Of a DNA stretch of 64,000 nt, positions 24,322 to 36,594 are shown in pieces. The notes under the pieces are model-generated. The model was not told the origin of the DNA, made no database searches, and saw nothing but the letters and a program-made list of their open reading frames with translations. Position numbers and translations under genes: made by a program. Source of the DNA: Ustulina deusta (lineage: Eukaryota; Ascomycota; Sordariomycetes; Xylariales; Xylariaceae); the NCBI GenBank assembly GCA_023159155.1, contig JAJNNX010000073.1, positions 62,001 to 126,000 on the forward strand, given 5' to 3'. The stretch's first letter is position 1. Every line of letters starts with the position of its first letter.

Positions 24322-26123
24322 GGTGAATTCTCCGCCTCAACCAAAAACGGGCGATAGGTAGGATTTGATATAACTTAGCAGGTAGATAGCTTTCTGAGTC
24401 TTGAACTGTCTGTGGAGAGGTACGGGTCTGCTTGTTTGAGAACAGTAAGCCACGTCCGGACGGTTTGATACATAATCCACTTTATAAACATATATCTCTC
24501 TACAACCAACGGTTGGGTTATATTTTTCTCAATTAAAAATAATTGCAGCACAGTATTCACTATCCCGTATCTACATAGGTACTTATCTCGCGATTCCCCC
24601 ATGCGTACCTATCTCATGACTATAACTCGTGAATCTGAATCGCATAAGTAGTTAGGAGGCACAGTTTAAGCAAATTCTTATAAAGATGAGCACATATGAT
24701 TTTAGGACTTACCATTGCTCTTCTTAGCCTCGGAAGTGTTTCTACCCTCGCCTCATCTACTACTTACTGACCAAGTTATAGGATAAACCCTCAAGCTAGA
24801 CCAGTCGATAACAATAAAGTCTTTTAAATGATATTGATACCCAGGTTTTCGCTAACGGGGAGCAAGACAGTAGAAAATTCTTTTAAAAAAAAAGGATTAA
24901 TGAAGTCAGTTCAGTATAAAGTATTCGTTGAATCCCGAGCTCTTGCGAGCCTGAGTGTTGAAGAGGTTGGGACTCGTCATGATGATGCTAACAGAGCTAA
25001 AGATTGTAAGTCTGATTTGACCAATCCCATCGAATTTGCATGTAGGTGAAACGGGCAGAGCTCCCTAGATTCCTTTATCCATATGAATTCATGAAAACGG
25101 TACGGAATCTCAGAGGCAGAATCAGGATTCGCTTTCTCCCTCTTCTGGCACGAAACAATGGTAAAATTGTTGGCATTCCTCGTTAGAGTAAGTTTAGAAG
25201 GCCGGATGTGACTGTTAGAAGGAAAACTAGTTTGGAAAGTGATAATGGGGTGACAAATTAAGGATTGGTTGAAGTTCGGATCTGGAGACTCAGCTTAGCC
25301 ATGGTCGAGCCTTTCACAGGGGTTTTACTACAAACACAAGAGCAAACAATTTGGTGATTGGAAATGGAGATGACGGTATAAATATAAAAAGTAAGTTTCC
25401 AAACAAACAGAATCGAGTTGAAGCCAGTAGATTGGTAGTAAATTTATTATAATGCCACTCAAACTCAAACAGAACATCTTTAACGGGATTTAGAGCATTA
25501 TAGGATTCCTTCCGTGTTAATATGCATGTCCTTGTTACACAATAGTGCTTAGTATATCCTCCACACGTCCATTCGACTCAACTACGTCCCTTCCCTGAAC
25601 CCGATAACCAATATCTTTCTCGACGTCCACAACGCCACGCGCCACTTTTCCTTCAAACACTCAAAACTGCTTAGTTAATAATGGAGGACGAGAAGAGGGA
25701 CTCCAATACTACCTTGTAGCCTATTAAAACACGCAAGCTCAGTTCGTATGGCCTATTCAAAGAACCTCTTACACACTCTGTACTACACCTAGTCCAAGTT
25801 GCCCCTATCTCCATCAAATTAATTTGGGACCTGGGCCGAATGTAAGCGATGAATCATTTTAGCTACCTCCCTAGAGTTGATGCGGATCAGAAGATGACCC
25901 ACTCATTTACAAGTGTCCTGGCCTCACCCCTTGACACGTTGAGCGTAGGTTGAGGAATCATAAACACGTTCTGCAACAGGCGCGAAGAGCCTCGCTGTGT
26001 ATATAATGGGGTTTACCCACCATCCTCACCCAGTCAAAGAAGCTAATTACAACGCTCATACACCTTACAGTGCACCTTTCACAACACAACTGCTGTCCAC
26101 AGACCCTTCCTATACTCCGCAAC
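24322..26123. other. gene-poor AT-rich intergenic region
   Basis: About 1.8 kb with no supportable gene. Open frames are at most about 75 codons and AT-rich. No tRNA, tandem repeat or transposon motif was recognised. Confidence 0.55.
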
Positions 26124-26941
26124 ATGGATAAGAAAAGAACGCAAACGGGACACAAATCTAAAGGACAGGGCCGAGGCACCTCAAATCCCAGTGCGAGTTC
26201 TAGCCGCGGCGATAAAAAGCTTCAACTAAGATCTAAGCCCCTTAGCGCCTTTCACGTTGGTGATTTTGCGGGATCCTATTCGACGACTCCAGAAGATCTT
26301 GCATTCACCCAGCGGTCTGATTCGGCTGAAACTCCCGTTCTTCCTCCTATCAGATCCCAGTTTCCTCAGTATTTCCCGGGAACCATTACCTTTGGAGTGC
26401 CGAGAGTAGATGAACATACTCAAGCCAGTCCGATTTATAACCCCTCCGCCCAATGGATAAGAGACCCTCTCAGCTACAAACCGGTACCAGGTTAGTATTA
26501 TAAGTTCATTCAATCCGCTCCTAGATGTATCTCCGGGCGCAAGCCGCCCATTTGGGGGTATAGTATAACCCCAGGGTTCTAGCAACCTTCAAGCTCTCCC
26601 AGAACTACGCGGCCACTGCTGAATCCTATTCCTAAATAGCCAAGAAGCTGGGGTCCTACTATTGTCCTAATTGTAACAACAACAAACGGGCCCTTTTATT
26701 CGAACTTACCACTTGGCCAGGGATATTAGGGGTAGTCTGCGGCCCCTGTGTTCGTTCGTGTAACGGACGGAGCACTGTGGGTTTCGCATACAGAATTTGT
26801 TTTGAAAGCTGTGCACGGATGATGCCAGCATCGGATTTCACTGATGAAAGAGGTCTCTACCACGGGAAATGCTCAGCTTGCAGAACCGAGAGCGATCCTC
26901 TTCACGAGAAGGATATAATCACACTCAATGAGCGTCAGTAA
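26124..26941 (+). CDS. hypothetical Cys-rich protein
   Basis: Two exons, 26124-26490 and 26640-26941, give 222 residues; the 149-nt intron (GTTAGT..AATAG) keeps frame across KPVP-AKKLGSYYC. I recognise no family. The N-terminal half is basic and disordered (MDKKRTQTGHKSKGQG, then a Ser-rich stretch). The C-terminal half has paired cysteines: YYCPNC, VCGPCVRSC, ICFESC and KCSACR, about ten Cys in 75 residues, which suggests zinc binding. MPASDFTDERGLYHGKCSACR resembles the tail of short fungal zinc-ribbon-like proteins. It stands alone in a gene-poor stretch about 1.1 kb from another Cys-containing orphan. The ATG at 26124 is the first in frame; an upstream GTG frame is ignored. Confidence 0.6.
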
Positions 26942-28053
26942 TGACTCACATTTTGTACTAGCTTGGGTATTAATTCGGGCCAGTTAGGTTCCTTCTGCCT
27001 CTGCCAATGTCTCATGACCCCCCCTCTCTCCTTGCATTGAAGAGAGCTCTCAGGGCTGGCTATCTAATTGTAGATTCAACTAACAAATTATATGTAACCG
27101 GCGTTGCTCTCAAGGCTGTCTAAAGTTCGTAGATGTTTGCTCCGTCTCAACACATGGGTCGTAACGTGTTGAATTAAACAAGAGAGACATATGCAATATT
27201 AATAACTCAGTACGGAGTGCTCTGCTGACTTATTGTAGCGGTGCGACGGTCCTATAGGTTCTGACGCCCCTGACCGCCCTCTCCCTGTAGTCGCCGGGCC
27301 TGCGTATTTTCCCTTTTTAAGCAACCCTATCAACGCCATAAAAATTAACGCCATAGATTGTTTATGGATAGTGTTTTGGTTTCAAATAAGTGCTACCGCC
27401 TTGTAGTAAGGCTCGCTTGGCCATTATGATATAGCCGACACTGATTCAACGAGAACCAGCACTCCAAAACCCCATGCAACATTATATAGAGATACTCCTT
27501 CCGATCTTTCCCCCGGACCTTAAAATAGGAGAAGAGCCTGCATCAGCAACTTGAGGGAAACCGCAAGGGGACCGGGAGATCTTCAAGCACATCTTCTGAG
27601 GTATGTGCGAGCTGGAAATAATTACTCAAGCTCTCGTGATACCAGGGTGGAAAGGAGGTTTTCTGTTATTAGTTAGCCCCTTACATTCCCATGTAGTATT
27701 ATTTGAGGGATAAAATAGGCACGGGGAAGGTATGAATAATATTATGACGCATGTAAATGGACTCCCAAAATTGGGGTTCGTTTTAGACGTTCCACCGTAT
27801 AATAAGCATCTAGTTTCGTCCCACGGACGCCATCTATCGATTCAGGAGAGTGTCGCTCTCATAAACAATAGCCAACACCAAAAAAAACTTTCCGCAAAAT
27901 CCCTTCCCCTTGAAATGAGGGTACATGAATCTCGATTACGTCCTACTCCTATCAGCATCTCCGAGTGTGAGGCTACTATTCCCTTATCCCAGCGCCTAGC
28001 ATTACCGTACACATTCCCTACCAGAGAATGATATACGTCCTCCCTATTCCATA
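26942..28053. other. intergenic
   Basis: No gene is supported. A 99-codon frame at 27732-28031 lacks motifs. The sequence has the same decayed texture as 24-26 kb. Confidence 0.5.
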
Positions 28054-28629
28054 CTACTTGTTGGCGCCCTCGTCGTCCTTGAACCGAACACGTCGTCGGG
28101 TGGTAGATTCCCAGGGCTTCAAGTGCCGATTAGAAATTGGTGCCTCTATGATATGGGTGTTGAAGAAATTGATAGTTCCCTGATCAATGGTGATATGGCA
28201 CGGTTTACTGGCGGGGGCGGCTGGAGTTTCATCTACCGAATCATTCTGGGGAGGGTTATTTGGGCCCCTAGTAGTAGTAGCACTAGAAGGCTGAGGGTTG
28301 GTGTGTGCTGACGTGTTTTGAGGGGGGCTTGAAAAGCTGTGTTGCGACAACTTCGTGGTAGTGGGTTGTTGTTGGTCACCTTGTTTGACTCCTTGGCTAT
28401 TGTCCAGTACTCGCCTGAGGGGAAAGGAGCCTGTGATACTGGAAGAAGGTTCGGCCTCTGGAGTTGAACTATGTCGTTGTTTCCCACAGCTTTTCTCGTA
28501 AAGGCGCAATTCTTTTCGTATGTTGGCACACTCGGTGCTACAAACCGAGGATTGCTTGGCTGGCCTGCCACATATTTCGCATGTCTTCTTGCCATTCTTG
28601 AGCCCCTTTTTGTCCTCCTCAGTAGGCAT
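28054..28629 (-). CDS. hypothetical protein with N-terminal Cys cluster
   Basis: A single-exon frame of 191 residues from the ATG at 28629 (an upstream in-frame GTG is not used). I recognise no family. Residues about 15-50 contain CEICGRPAKQSSVCSTECANIRK, with a further Cys in YEKSCGK. The pattern C-x2-C..C-x3-C resembles a small zinc-binding knuckle. The middle is Ser/Thr/Pro/Gln-rich and probably disordered. The C terminus ends with the basic RRRVRFKDDEGANK. Intron status and function are unclear. It may be a species-restricted gene, and chance coding cannot be fully excluded. Confidence 0.5.
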   Translation of the reverse strand: MPTEEDKKGLKNGKKTCEICGRPAKQSSVCSTECANIRKELRLYEKSCGKQRHSSTPEAEPSSSITGSFPLRRVLDNSQGVKQGDQQQPTTTKLSQHSFSSPPQNTSAHTNPQPSSATTTRGPNNPPQNDSVDETPAAPASKPCHITIDQGTINFFNTHIIEAPISNRHLKPWESTTRRRVRFKDDEGANK

Positions 28630-30980
28630 TCTTGCAACTTGAGTCGCCAACTTTGTGCAGTCGGACACTCTTCAACGGGATGGTATTATAGTCTTGCTGA
28701 CTTGGTTCCAGCAATAAGGGCGAATGAATCGTGGGGTATTGAACTTATTCCGTTCCCAAAGAGCTATGGAAACGGCCATATGGGGGTGTTTCAAGTTCTA
28801 TAGAAACGTTAGTCTTAATTGTTAATATAACAGCCAACAGACATGGGAACCAATAGCGCTGCTCTTGAACAAACATGGACTGCGCCAGATCCGATCGCAT
28901 TGTGAATGTCCAGGTTGTGATACACAAAGTTGAGATATTGAAACTGGGATATAACTGAGCTGTATGTTGTGGGAAGTACCAGGTTAGGTATGGGATAATA
29001 CTGTTAAACCACCTGTAAAAAAGGATCAGCTCAAAAATCTAAACTAAAATTGACTGTTTTTACATGCTATCGCTTCACAATATCCAGTGGGTCACGAGGC
29101 TCTAATTCTACGGCCAACAACTTACAACCAACACCAATTTAGCTCGGTTCACGATGTTCTCGGCCTACTCCCATGCCTGCACGAAAAGCTTCCTTTGTTT
29201 GCAGGTATTGTCGCACTGACCCACCAAAGAGTACGTCATGACTCATGGGCCCCAGAGCCATGAATGGGTCATGTGGCCCAGCACTTAAACCCCCTTGAAC
29301 CCCCTTACTGATGAAAACAAAATCTACAGCTCTAGCGCCTCTCGACACTAAAGCAGTATTTCAGCACTTATACATCATTCGGCTCCAGAGGCATTCGTTA
29401 AATGCCGGCTAGGGAAGGAAATAATCACCTCATCACATAAAATGAGAAGATATTATGGCTCTGGGCATTCGATGACGTAATACGGGTTTGATCGAGCCCC
29501 TTTCTAATAGTAGGCGTATTTGTATATGTGCATCACGACTACATTGTATGTTGTACAGAGAAAATTCAATAGCCATTTTTTTGTCGTTAGGGGGCAGAAG
29601 AATCGTAGTCCTCTCAGGTTTGCCTCTCTTTCATTCTAGAATCACTCCCAACACTCAACTTTTAGTTTCGACCGGCACCTAATAAAATCTCAGCTATCCA
29701 ATTGTTGAGTGAAAGGTCTTTCGTATTTATCTATTCAACCTTCAATCTGAGAAAGAACGGTCAGTAACTGTGAAGCAACTCTGGCTCTATATACCTATCC
29801 ATCTTTACATCCGTCTTTTAAGGAGTAGAGGCTTTCCGATGTATCAAATACTAGCGTAGCTTATATCCGCCTGAAGTAACCTATTTAAATTTTCGGCAGT
29901 TATATTCACCAGAGAACGATAGTGACGTCCACTACATACACGCCTTAGACCTCATCGAGCCACCGGCATCCCTGATTACACAGCTCCGCGCTTCTGAGAG
30001 ACTGGCAGGAGTCACGGCATCAGTGGTAAACGAAACCGACCACTAACACAGAACTCAAAATTGGGGATTTGTGTATTACATGCCGTACGATACCTTTCAT
30101 GGGGCGGCTCTCGTATCGCGTATAACCCTGCTTGCTAGGTGATCCCGACAGTAGACACAGCAGCACCAAATCACGGCAACTCTGATAGGCTCTTGTGGTT
30201 TGAAATGTGAGCTCTCCCCTGGCACGGCTCAGCTCCCGAGGTGTAAGAGCCGAATGGAATGACTCGGCTACATATTTGCGTTCTTACGACGAGACGGCAG
30301 GGACGCCCGTATCCCCAGTTGTGCTACGGCAGCAGCGGGACTCTATTGGCCTCTCTGCCGAGAGACATCGGGCATGTGAGAATGGCAGATTGTTTCCTGA
30401 GGGCGTCCTTGTTAGAAAGAGGGGGAAGGTTTATTTAAATGCTTTACATAAGTCGTCTTATTTACGTGGTTTTCTCGGAGACGCCAATAAAAGTCTGAAC
30501 TTAGTTTTCCCACTTCCTACACAAATAATCTCAATCTTTTCCAGATCATTCCCATGGAGGTCTTCTGATCCTGGGGCGTACAACTTTATGCCCAATTGGC
30601 AAACCTGCGACGGGAGTAGGGTGATTGCTTTACCCCGAGTATGACAGGACGGTTGGTTTGACTAGCGGTTGAAAGAGGGGATCACCAGACCGATCTTTTC
30701 CCGTTCAAATTATAGAAGTGCCCAGCCCAGTCACGATGGCATGTTTCAACAACAGGTGTGCCGTGTTTCATTCTCAATATTTGCGGTGATTCTTGGAACG
30801 AGCAGTGCGGCATTAGAAGGCCACATCTAGAGTCATTAATGCAACAGAATGTAAAACTTTGCTAGGCGCTGTATTGTCAAACTGCGCCATAAGAAGACTA
30901 AACCAGGGCATCGATGACGAGAGTGGGATGATTCCGGGATGACAAGAATGTTTCACTTTACCGACAATGACTTCCTTCTC
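28630..30980. other. gene-poor region
   Basis: About 2.3 kb where I see no supportable gene. A 145-codon forward frame at 30207-30644 starts at GTG and shows no domain. Mixed composition suggests mutated remnants. Confidence 0.5.
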
Positions 30981-31103
30981 CTAGTATAGTTGCTGCCAAA
31001 AAAAAAGGAGAGAAATTTTTCTATTGGTCTGTACTAGTTCCACAACCTCACCAGAATATCCCGATCGGCTGGACAAGGACTCTAGTTTTAGCGATGTGAG
31101 CGA

Positions 31104-31720
31104 AGTCACATCTTTTGAGCCAATAGGGTGATCTGGAGCGCCTCGTAACAGTGAGGAATCGACCTGTCGCCGAAAGTGACAACAAAGGGTTGGTCGTACG
31201 TTACTCGCCACGACGGACCAGTCAGATATACGGCTTGCAAGCCTAACCTGCTAGCCACAGATATTACAACAACACCTTCGATAATAGACATCAGAAATCT
31301 TGGCATGGTGGTTAGGAGCGCTTGGAGTCGGATAAGGCGTTGCTTTTGCCCTTCACGTCTAGGCAGCTGCCCGTTGGAGGACCCGTCGATGCCTACCTTA
31401 CTGCGCAAGGCAAATAAGGCGCCAGAATCGGACGCTATGGCACGATTAGGTCTCAGACCCTTTATATCGCCGTCCGACGGTTACGAAACAACCACGGGAC
31501 GACGTTGTGGTGTTACTAGTGCCGAGGGCACAGCAGGAGGTGAGCCTATTTGTGACCGCTTGTCTGCGTCTACGCGACCGGGAGCAGCTCTGCGCTGGAT
31601 TAGCGCCGTTACAATTCGCCGTGTAACTAAGACATGAGTTTCAGAATCTCCTGGCCGCTCACGCTTGGGGATGGGCGATTTCGGCTCAAAATGACACTTA
31701 AAATGTCTTACAAGCTTCAA
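31104..31720 (-). pseudogene. decayed ORF, possibly a PEP mutase/isocitrate lyase-like fragment
   Basis: Two reverse frames, 31481-31720 and 31106-31480, are in the same phase and separated by a single TAA at 31481-31483. The second part reads RLIRLQALLTT followed by GVVVISVASRLGLQAVYLTG. This resembles the N-terminal strand-helix of the PEP mutase/ICL superfamily, where GVYD..SARVA..LG..A.Y.TG is typical. After LTG the similarity stops and no further family motifs follow. No start with a normal N terminus is seen. This is inference from a short match; it could be chance. Confidence 0.3.
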
Positions 31721-31906
31721 TTCGTCGACGGCATAGCAACCTATCGATCATTGGGAGACCTAATTATATAACTCCGACGGGTATAAATGAGGTATATAGC
31801 CCCCAAAATACACACTCATATATGCGGCAACAGATGCTAAATTTAACCATGCGCAATCATTTCTCTACTGGACTATTTAAGTACCCCCCCTTGTCATACA
31901 ATCAAC

Positions 31907-32984
31907 ATGACTAACCACTCAAGCGACAGTAAGCACCCCAAAACCAAGGTTAGCTGTTCAAAAACCAAACCCAGAGATAAAAAGCCGAGTTCTCATCTCC
32001 TCATAGAGCTCACACTCGGATAAGCATGGGTCGAAATCAAGAAAATCAGATAGAAACGCCGAAGCATCTGCCAGTTACTCGGCGCATCCCACCGTCTCTT
32101 TCCTCTTCGTAGTGAACGAATTGTTGCTAGATGCCCTCGCACGCCCGAACGTCGACCAGTGGGGCACGGTGATGCCCCCGTTCGACCCCAGCTGTTATGA
32201 AGGCGAAGCGCCAGGGACCGTATTCCGGTACCGTGACGGGGAGATCGAAGTGGCCCGGGGATACTACTGGGAGCGGGATAGTTTGGATCTCAACAGCCCC
32301 CTTAAGCCGGCTGGCAGTATTTACCTGACCGGCGGGAACGACCCCCCGTGGGAGATGACGAAGTACTCGCAATTCACCGTCTTCAACTGCTGGCGACCCC
32401 TCCCGTGCGTGTACATGGAGGAGGACCCGTTGTGCAGTCTCATCAGCCCTTATGGGGCTGACTCTGGGCCCGGCCTTTACGGGGAGGGCCGTAGATTGAA
32501 CCTCATGAGTTTCGAGGATCCGGATATCACGGGCATCACGCACATTGCGTTGGGTGGGAATTCGCAGGTTGTGGCGGGCCGACAGCCCTCTTGGATGCCG
32601 AGTTTGGTTCCTGAGATGTTCAGGAACCCGGACAGACACGCGCCGATATCGAGGGGCTTAGGGGGCTTGTTGCCCGTCATCATCGGGCAGATGGCGTTGA
32701 CACAACCTAAGGGTCAGACCGATAGGCCGTTTGCTTCTCAGTGGTGGCACCGTAGACACTGGAGACGACAAAACCTGGGAACTACAGGTGAGGCCGCCCA
32801 GCTCCACCTTGTGTGTCAGCTAACCATGTCGTGCAATTTACTGATTTGGTTTGAAGTGTCTCACCCACTGGACATACGGGCAGTGGTGGTTCATGTTGCA
32901 CTAGACGAGATTGACAATCCAGAAGGCTCCACAAGAGAAACTTTGGAAAATTTCGAGGCAGGGACAGTTGTGAGAGAAAGCTGA
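31907..32984 (+). CDS. hypothetical protein, GC-rich orphan
   Basis: Exon 1 (31907-31948) encodes MTNHSSDSKHPKTK and joins exon 2 (32007-32984) in phase, giving 339 residues. The second exon is open from the acceptor onward, and its first about 200 codons are GC-rich at third positions, unlike the surrounding DNA. This argues for a real gene. The N terminus is Ser/Lys/His-rich. The core has many aromatic and Gly/Pro residues (VFRYRDGEIEVARGYYWERD, SPYGADSGPGLYGEGRR, GITHIALGGNSQV). No signal peptide or membrane helix is clear, and I recognise no family. The last about 110 codons look less coding-like, so an intron or an earlier end near 32720 is possible. Confidence 0.6.
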
Positions 32985-33501
32985 CGGAACTTTGGTTTGT
33001 AATGCACTTATGTTGGACCTCTCTCTCTTTCTCTCTTGTTCACCTCTCATTGAGAAGCAAAGCAGGCTATTGGTTTATTTATATTCCCGAAAAGTGTAGT
33101 AATTACAACAGGGTTACAGCATAGCAACGTCTTAGGTTCTTGTCTCGTCATCTCTTCTCTTTTTATTTCACTCCCCCCTAATTTTGAATTCGCAGAATGT
33201 GATCAACATTGTGTAACAAGATAGGATCCCGTCAAATGCCTTCTCTCACTTTGTCGTAGACCGAAATATGTATTCTCCGATGACTCAATCCTCCACGAAG
33301 TGCTGGCAGATTGAGCAGCGGTGGAAGGGTTTTAGTGAGCTATGGAAATCCGGTCACGAAAACTGCACATCAGCCCTACCTTGTGTGCTATAGCATTATT
33401 GGTTAGGGTAAGATCGCTCAGATTGGAGTGCATTGTGTCACCAGTCTTCTAGACAATTAATATTTTATTCATTCAATTTTATAAGCGGTAAGCCCCTTGT
33501 C
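32985..33501. other. intergenic between convergent genes
   Basis: AT-rich with a CT-rich run at about 33020-33045. No gene was seen. Confidence 0.6.
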
Positions 33502-34306
33502 CTATCCTCCCGACCCAGCATCTATATCTTCTGTCATATCTAGATCCTGCGCCTCCTTTGCCAACCCACCTTCCTGCGCATTGTCACCTTCAATACCTTT
33601 GCTCTGGGCTAGGAAGTAGTCGACGACATGCATGTGATTATCGAAAGCAGCTAGATCAAGCGGGATCTGATCCTTGTCGTTAGCGATGGCCGGCAAAGCG
33701 TCTCTTGAAAGCAGAAGCTTCACGATGTCAAGGTGGCCTCCTAGACATGCCCAATGTAGGGCAGTGTTGCCAAATGCATTCTGCGCATCAATATACGCTG
33801 GTTCCACCTGTGCCACCGTCTGCGCCGACTCAGCGCCCTCTGACTCTGCAGGGGCCACTTTCGTCACTGATGCTTTGGCCGGCACTGGAAGATGTGAGAG
33901 AATAAGGGTTACTGTTTCTAAATAGACCCAGCACCATTAGCGAAAGGCGCACCACGCTAAATCTAGTAATTATAGCAGCTCCGTGGTGGAAATGAAATTA
34001 TTTTGCATGGCTTTGACAGTCGAGGCATGTCTCGTCCTACCATGTTGCCCAACGCCACCATCTGAACAAGAAAGGGGTGAGCCAGAGGCTGAAGCCAAAT
34101 AACTTACTTGCGTGTCCATTCGCTGCGGCCATATGCAAACAAGTGGCCTTGCCCTGTTCTGCCCTAGCAGCAGTCAGGATGTCCGCTGTCGTTGCCGTTT
34201 CACGAGTAGCGAGCTCGTGCAGCATCTCGGTGAGATCTGCATCTTCGCCAGTCCGGGCTAAGTAGACGAGATCATCGATCTCTTCCTCGGACAAACATGG
34301 TGCCAT
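33502..34306 (-). CDS. YAR1: ankyrin-repeat protein, YAR1-like
   Basis: Exon 1 (34108-34306) and exon 2 (33502-33917) give 204 residues; the 190-nt intron splits an ankyrin repeat and its removal yields HMAAANGHAKTVTLIL. The N terminus (CLSEEEIDDLVYLARTGEDADL) is the acidic lead-in seen in fungal Yar1 orthologues. Repeats follow at TCLHMAAANGH, FGNTALHWACLGGHLDIVKLLL and IPLDLAAFDNHMHVVDYFL. The tail is acidic (DLDMTEDIDAGSGG). Yar1 is a two-to-four-repeat chaperone that shields nascent ribosomal protein uS3 (Rps3) and escorts it to the nucleus. The family call rests on length, lead-in and repeat sequences. Confidence 0.83.
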
Positions 34307-34943
34307 CGTCGTCTCGCGTTTGGCGGCTGTCCTAATCTCTTCTATGGATGCCACCGGGCTAATGTTGTAGTTGAATATGCGTTTGGATATGTGTTTTGCT
34401 CGAAGCCAGGGTGACGTGATAGGTGTGTAGGTGGCTGCGGCCCTGCCCAGGCCGTTGCACTCGCTGCCTTGTCTGCTCAAGAGGTGCCCGCCCGTTTATG
34501 TGGCTTGTGGCTTGTGGTGATAGTTGGGGATGGCCCGGAAAAAAATTTGTGCGTTGAGAATATGGTAATATGGCAAGTATCATACGGGGTATTGCAAGTG
34601 TGGCTGCACCTCATCTAGCCCTTCATATCAAAGATGATCATGGGCTTACTGAGAAATCAAAGGTGTCGCACTAAACGCTGGAATATTGAGGATTATTCGA
34701 TCTCCAGTGTTTTGGTTGTTGCACTTAGGTTTGTTCCTCGATTGCGCCCACTTAACGGGGCTTGATGGCGCAAACGGCACGTACCTATTGGCTAAAATAA
34801 TCACGTGACGCTGCGTTGGTCAAGTAGGTACTTCTACCTGGTTGCAGGTCGGTCGGGTACCAATCCGAGACTGAGACATACAGGAAGTCCTGTCATGCAC
34901 ATATCCTCTGTCTAATGAAACATCGACCTCAAGTGTCCCAAAG
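34307..34943. other. intergenic
   Basis: YAR1-like 5' region and SPO11 3' region. It contains TAGGTACTTCTACCTGG-like words at about 34826-34842. No gene was seen. Confidence 0.6.
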
Positions 34944-36594
34944 TCATACCTTTTCCATCCTTTTTGTCAAAGCGCTGTCTAACCATGTGGTAAGGTCCCC
35001 TGCATCATCCACTGCTTGGATTTCAGCTTTGGTGTTGAGTAGGAGCATGATCTGTAGTTCGTGAACGAAGTCTGGGCTTTCAGGACATTGGCCATCTTTT
35101 CCCACTGTAGCGGAGAGCAGCCGCATAGCTAATCTTCTATCTGTAGCTTTTAGAGGCAACGTGGCATCGACAGGGCTGAATTCCCTGGCAGCACACAGCG
35201 ATACACTTGACTGGTGCATCGACTCTGGCTCACTGGGGCTGTAATTGAACACACACGGTTGATTCATATTCGCAGATGGCGATCCTCGAAGACGATCTCC
35301 GAGGACATCGTCGCTCCTTGGGCCAATCCAGAACAGCCGGTTCAGTGTTGTGTTCTCTTCGTGCTGTAAAGACCGGCTTCCGTTTTTATACGTAAGCATA
35401 ATTTTCACACCGTCCGGATCGAAATCTACAAGTCCATACATGGGCAGTATTGGATGTGATGTGTGTAGTTTATGGAGGAACTGGCGCGTAGAAAGATCTG
35501 GGTAGCCCTTGGCCTTTCTTTGAGGTCAATCTTCAATCCGAGCGGCGTGTAATAAGTTGATAGGGCAGTGCAACATACGGTGACAAGAACCCCCGGTCCA
35601 ACCGTCGCGGTCTCGTGGAACTTAGACGCAACGAGCCCGCGGAATGTCGCCTTCGCGTATAGTTAGTCAGTCTATTACTAATGTCTCAGATCGAGGCGCT
35701 CAGATATACCTCCTTTTCAATCACCAGAAGCCATTTGATGGACCCGAGATTCACACTCGAAATGGCTCGTACATCCGGAAGGAGAACACCTTGCTGGAAC
35801 CGACTTAGCAAGGCGGGTGGTAGGGAATCCAGTACTTGCTTACGCCATCGTCAGGGTCGCAATAGAGAGTCGACCCGTTGTTGATTGTGACACTAACAGC
35901 GCCAGCGATGAGTCCCTTACTCGTCGCAACCTACTAATACGTCAGGCTCGTGGCATCAGGTTTCGCTACTGTAGCTAACAATATTAAGTGCATCTCTTCC
36001 CAGCCCAAATGTGAAGGCGATATCATCGACCAATTCGTCTACATATCGCTGGCTCCCAAAAAGTTCCGGGTTCTGGTAGTATATAGCCCTGCGGTTGCGT
36101 TGGTCAACCGTGCTCGGAATACTCGTCGTGGCCTGGGAATAGAGCAGAATAAGAAATGCAGACCTCTTGGTGATAACTGTACCAGCAACGAGCGCCTCGT
36201 GAGACAAATGAAGAATTTGAAGAAGAGCAGCTAGAAGGAGGAGAGGAGGAAAACAAGTAAGCCGACCGAGAAAGAGAAAGCTCTGCCGCCCGATGTCTAT
36301 GAACCTACTGAATTTCTTTGCCTCGGTGTCTCTCGAAGACGGAAATCGAACCAGCCGTACTCGGCCCGTACGGCGGCTGCGGATAGGAATGGTCAAAACA
36401 CGGGTCGCTCTGAGGGCATCTATATTTGCAACCAGAATGTCTTCAATTTTGGAAATGATGGCGCCAGTCTGAGGATTTCGTCTAGGATCTTGGTGTAGCG
36501 AAAGATGAGGCTGGGCTGGATCCACAAAGCTCACTGTTCGTGGTGGTGAACGGGAGCTGAATGCTGGGCTGTCGAGGTCGAGTAGACCTTCCAT
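34944..36594 (-). CDS. SPO11: SPO11, meiotic DNA double-strand-break transesterase
   Basis: Seven exons (36309-36594, 36164-36230, 35980-36088, 35844-35930, 35710-35793, 35579-35650, 34944-35513) give 424 residues, a normal size. The 5Y-CAP part reads LLQILHLSHEALVAGTVITKRAIYYQNPELFGSQ; the Tyr pair at 121-122 contains the nucleophile that links to DNA 5' ends. The Toprim part has LLVIEKEATFRGL (Glu209/Glu211) and YGLVDFDPDG (Asp265, Asp267) for metal binding. GYPDLSTRQFLH is also conserved. Intron 1 is in frame without a stop and was removed because KKFTALLQILHLSH matches the family and the read-through does not. All catalytic residues are present, so the organism should retain meiotic recombination. 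It is divergently paired with ERG7. Confidence 0.95.

Noticed and set aside
30207..30644. 145-codon forward frame
   Set aside because: It starts at GTG, shows no domain or splice-compatible neighbours, and lies in decayed DNA.
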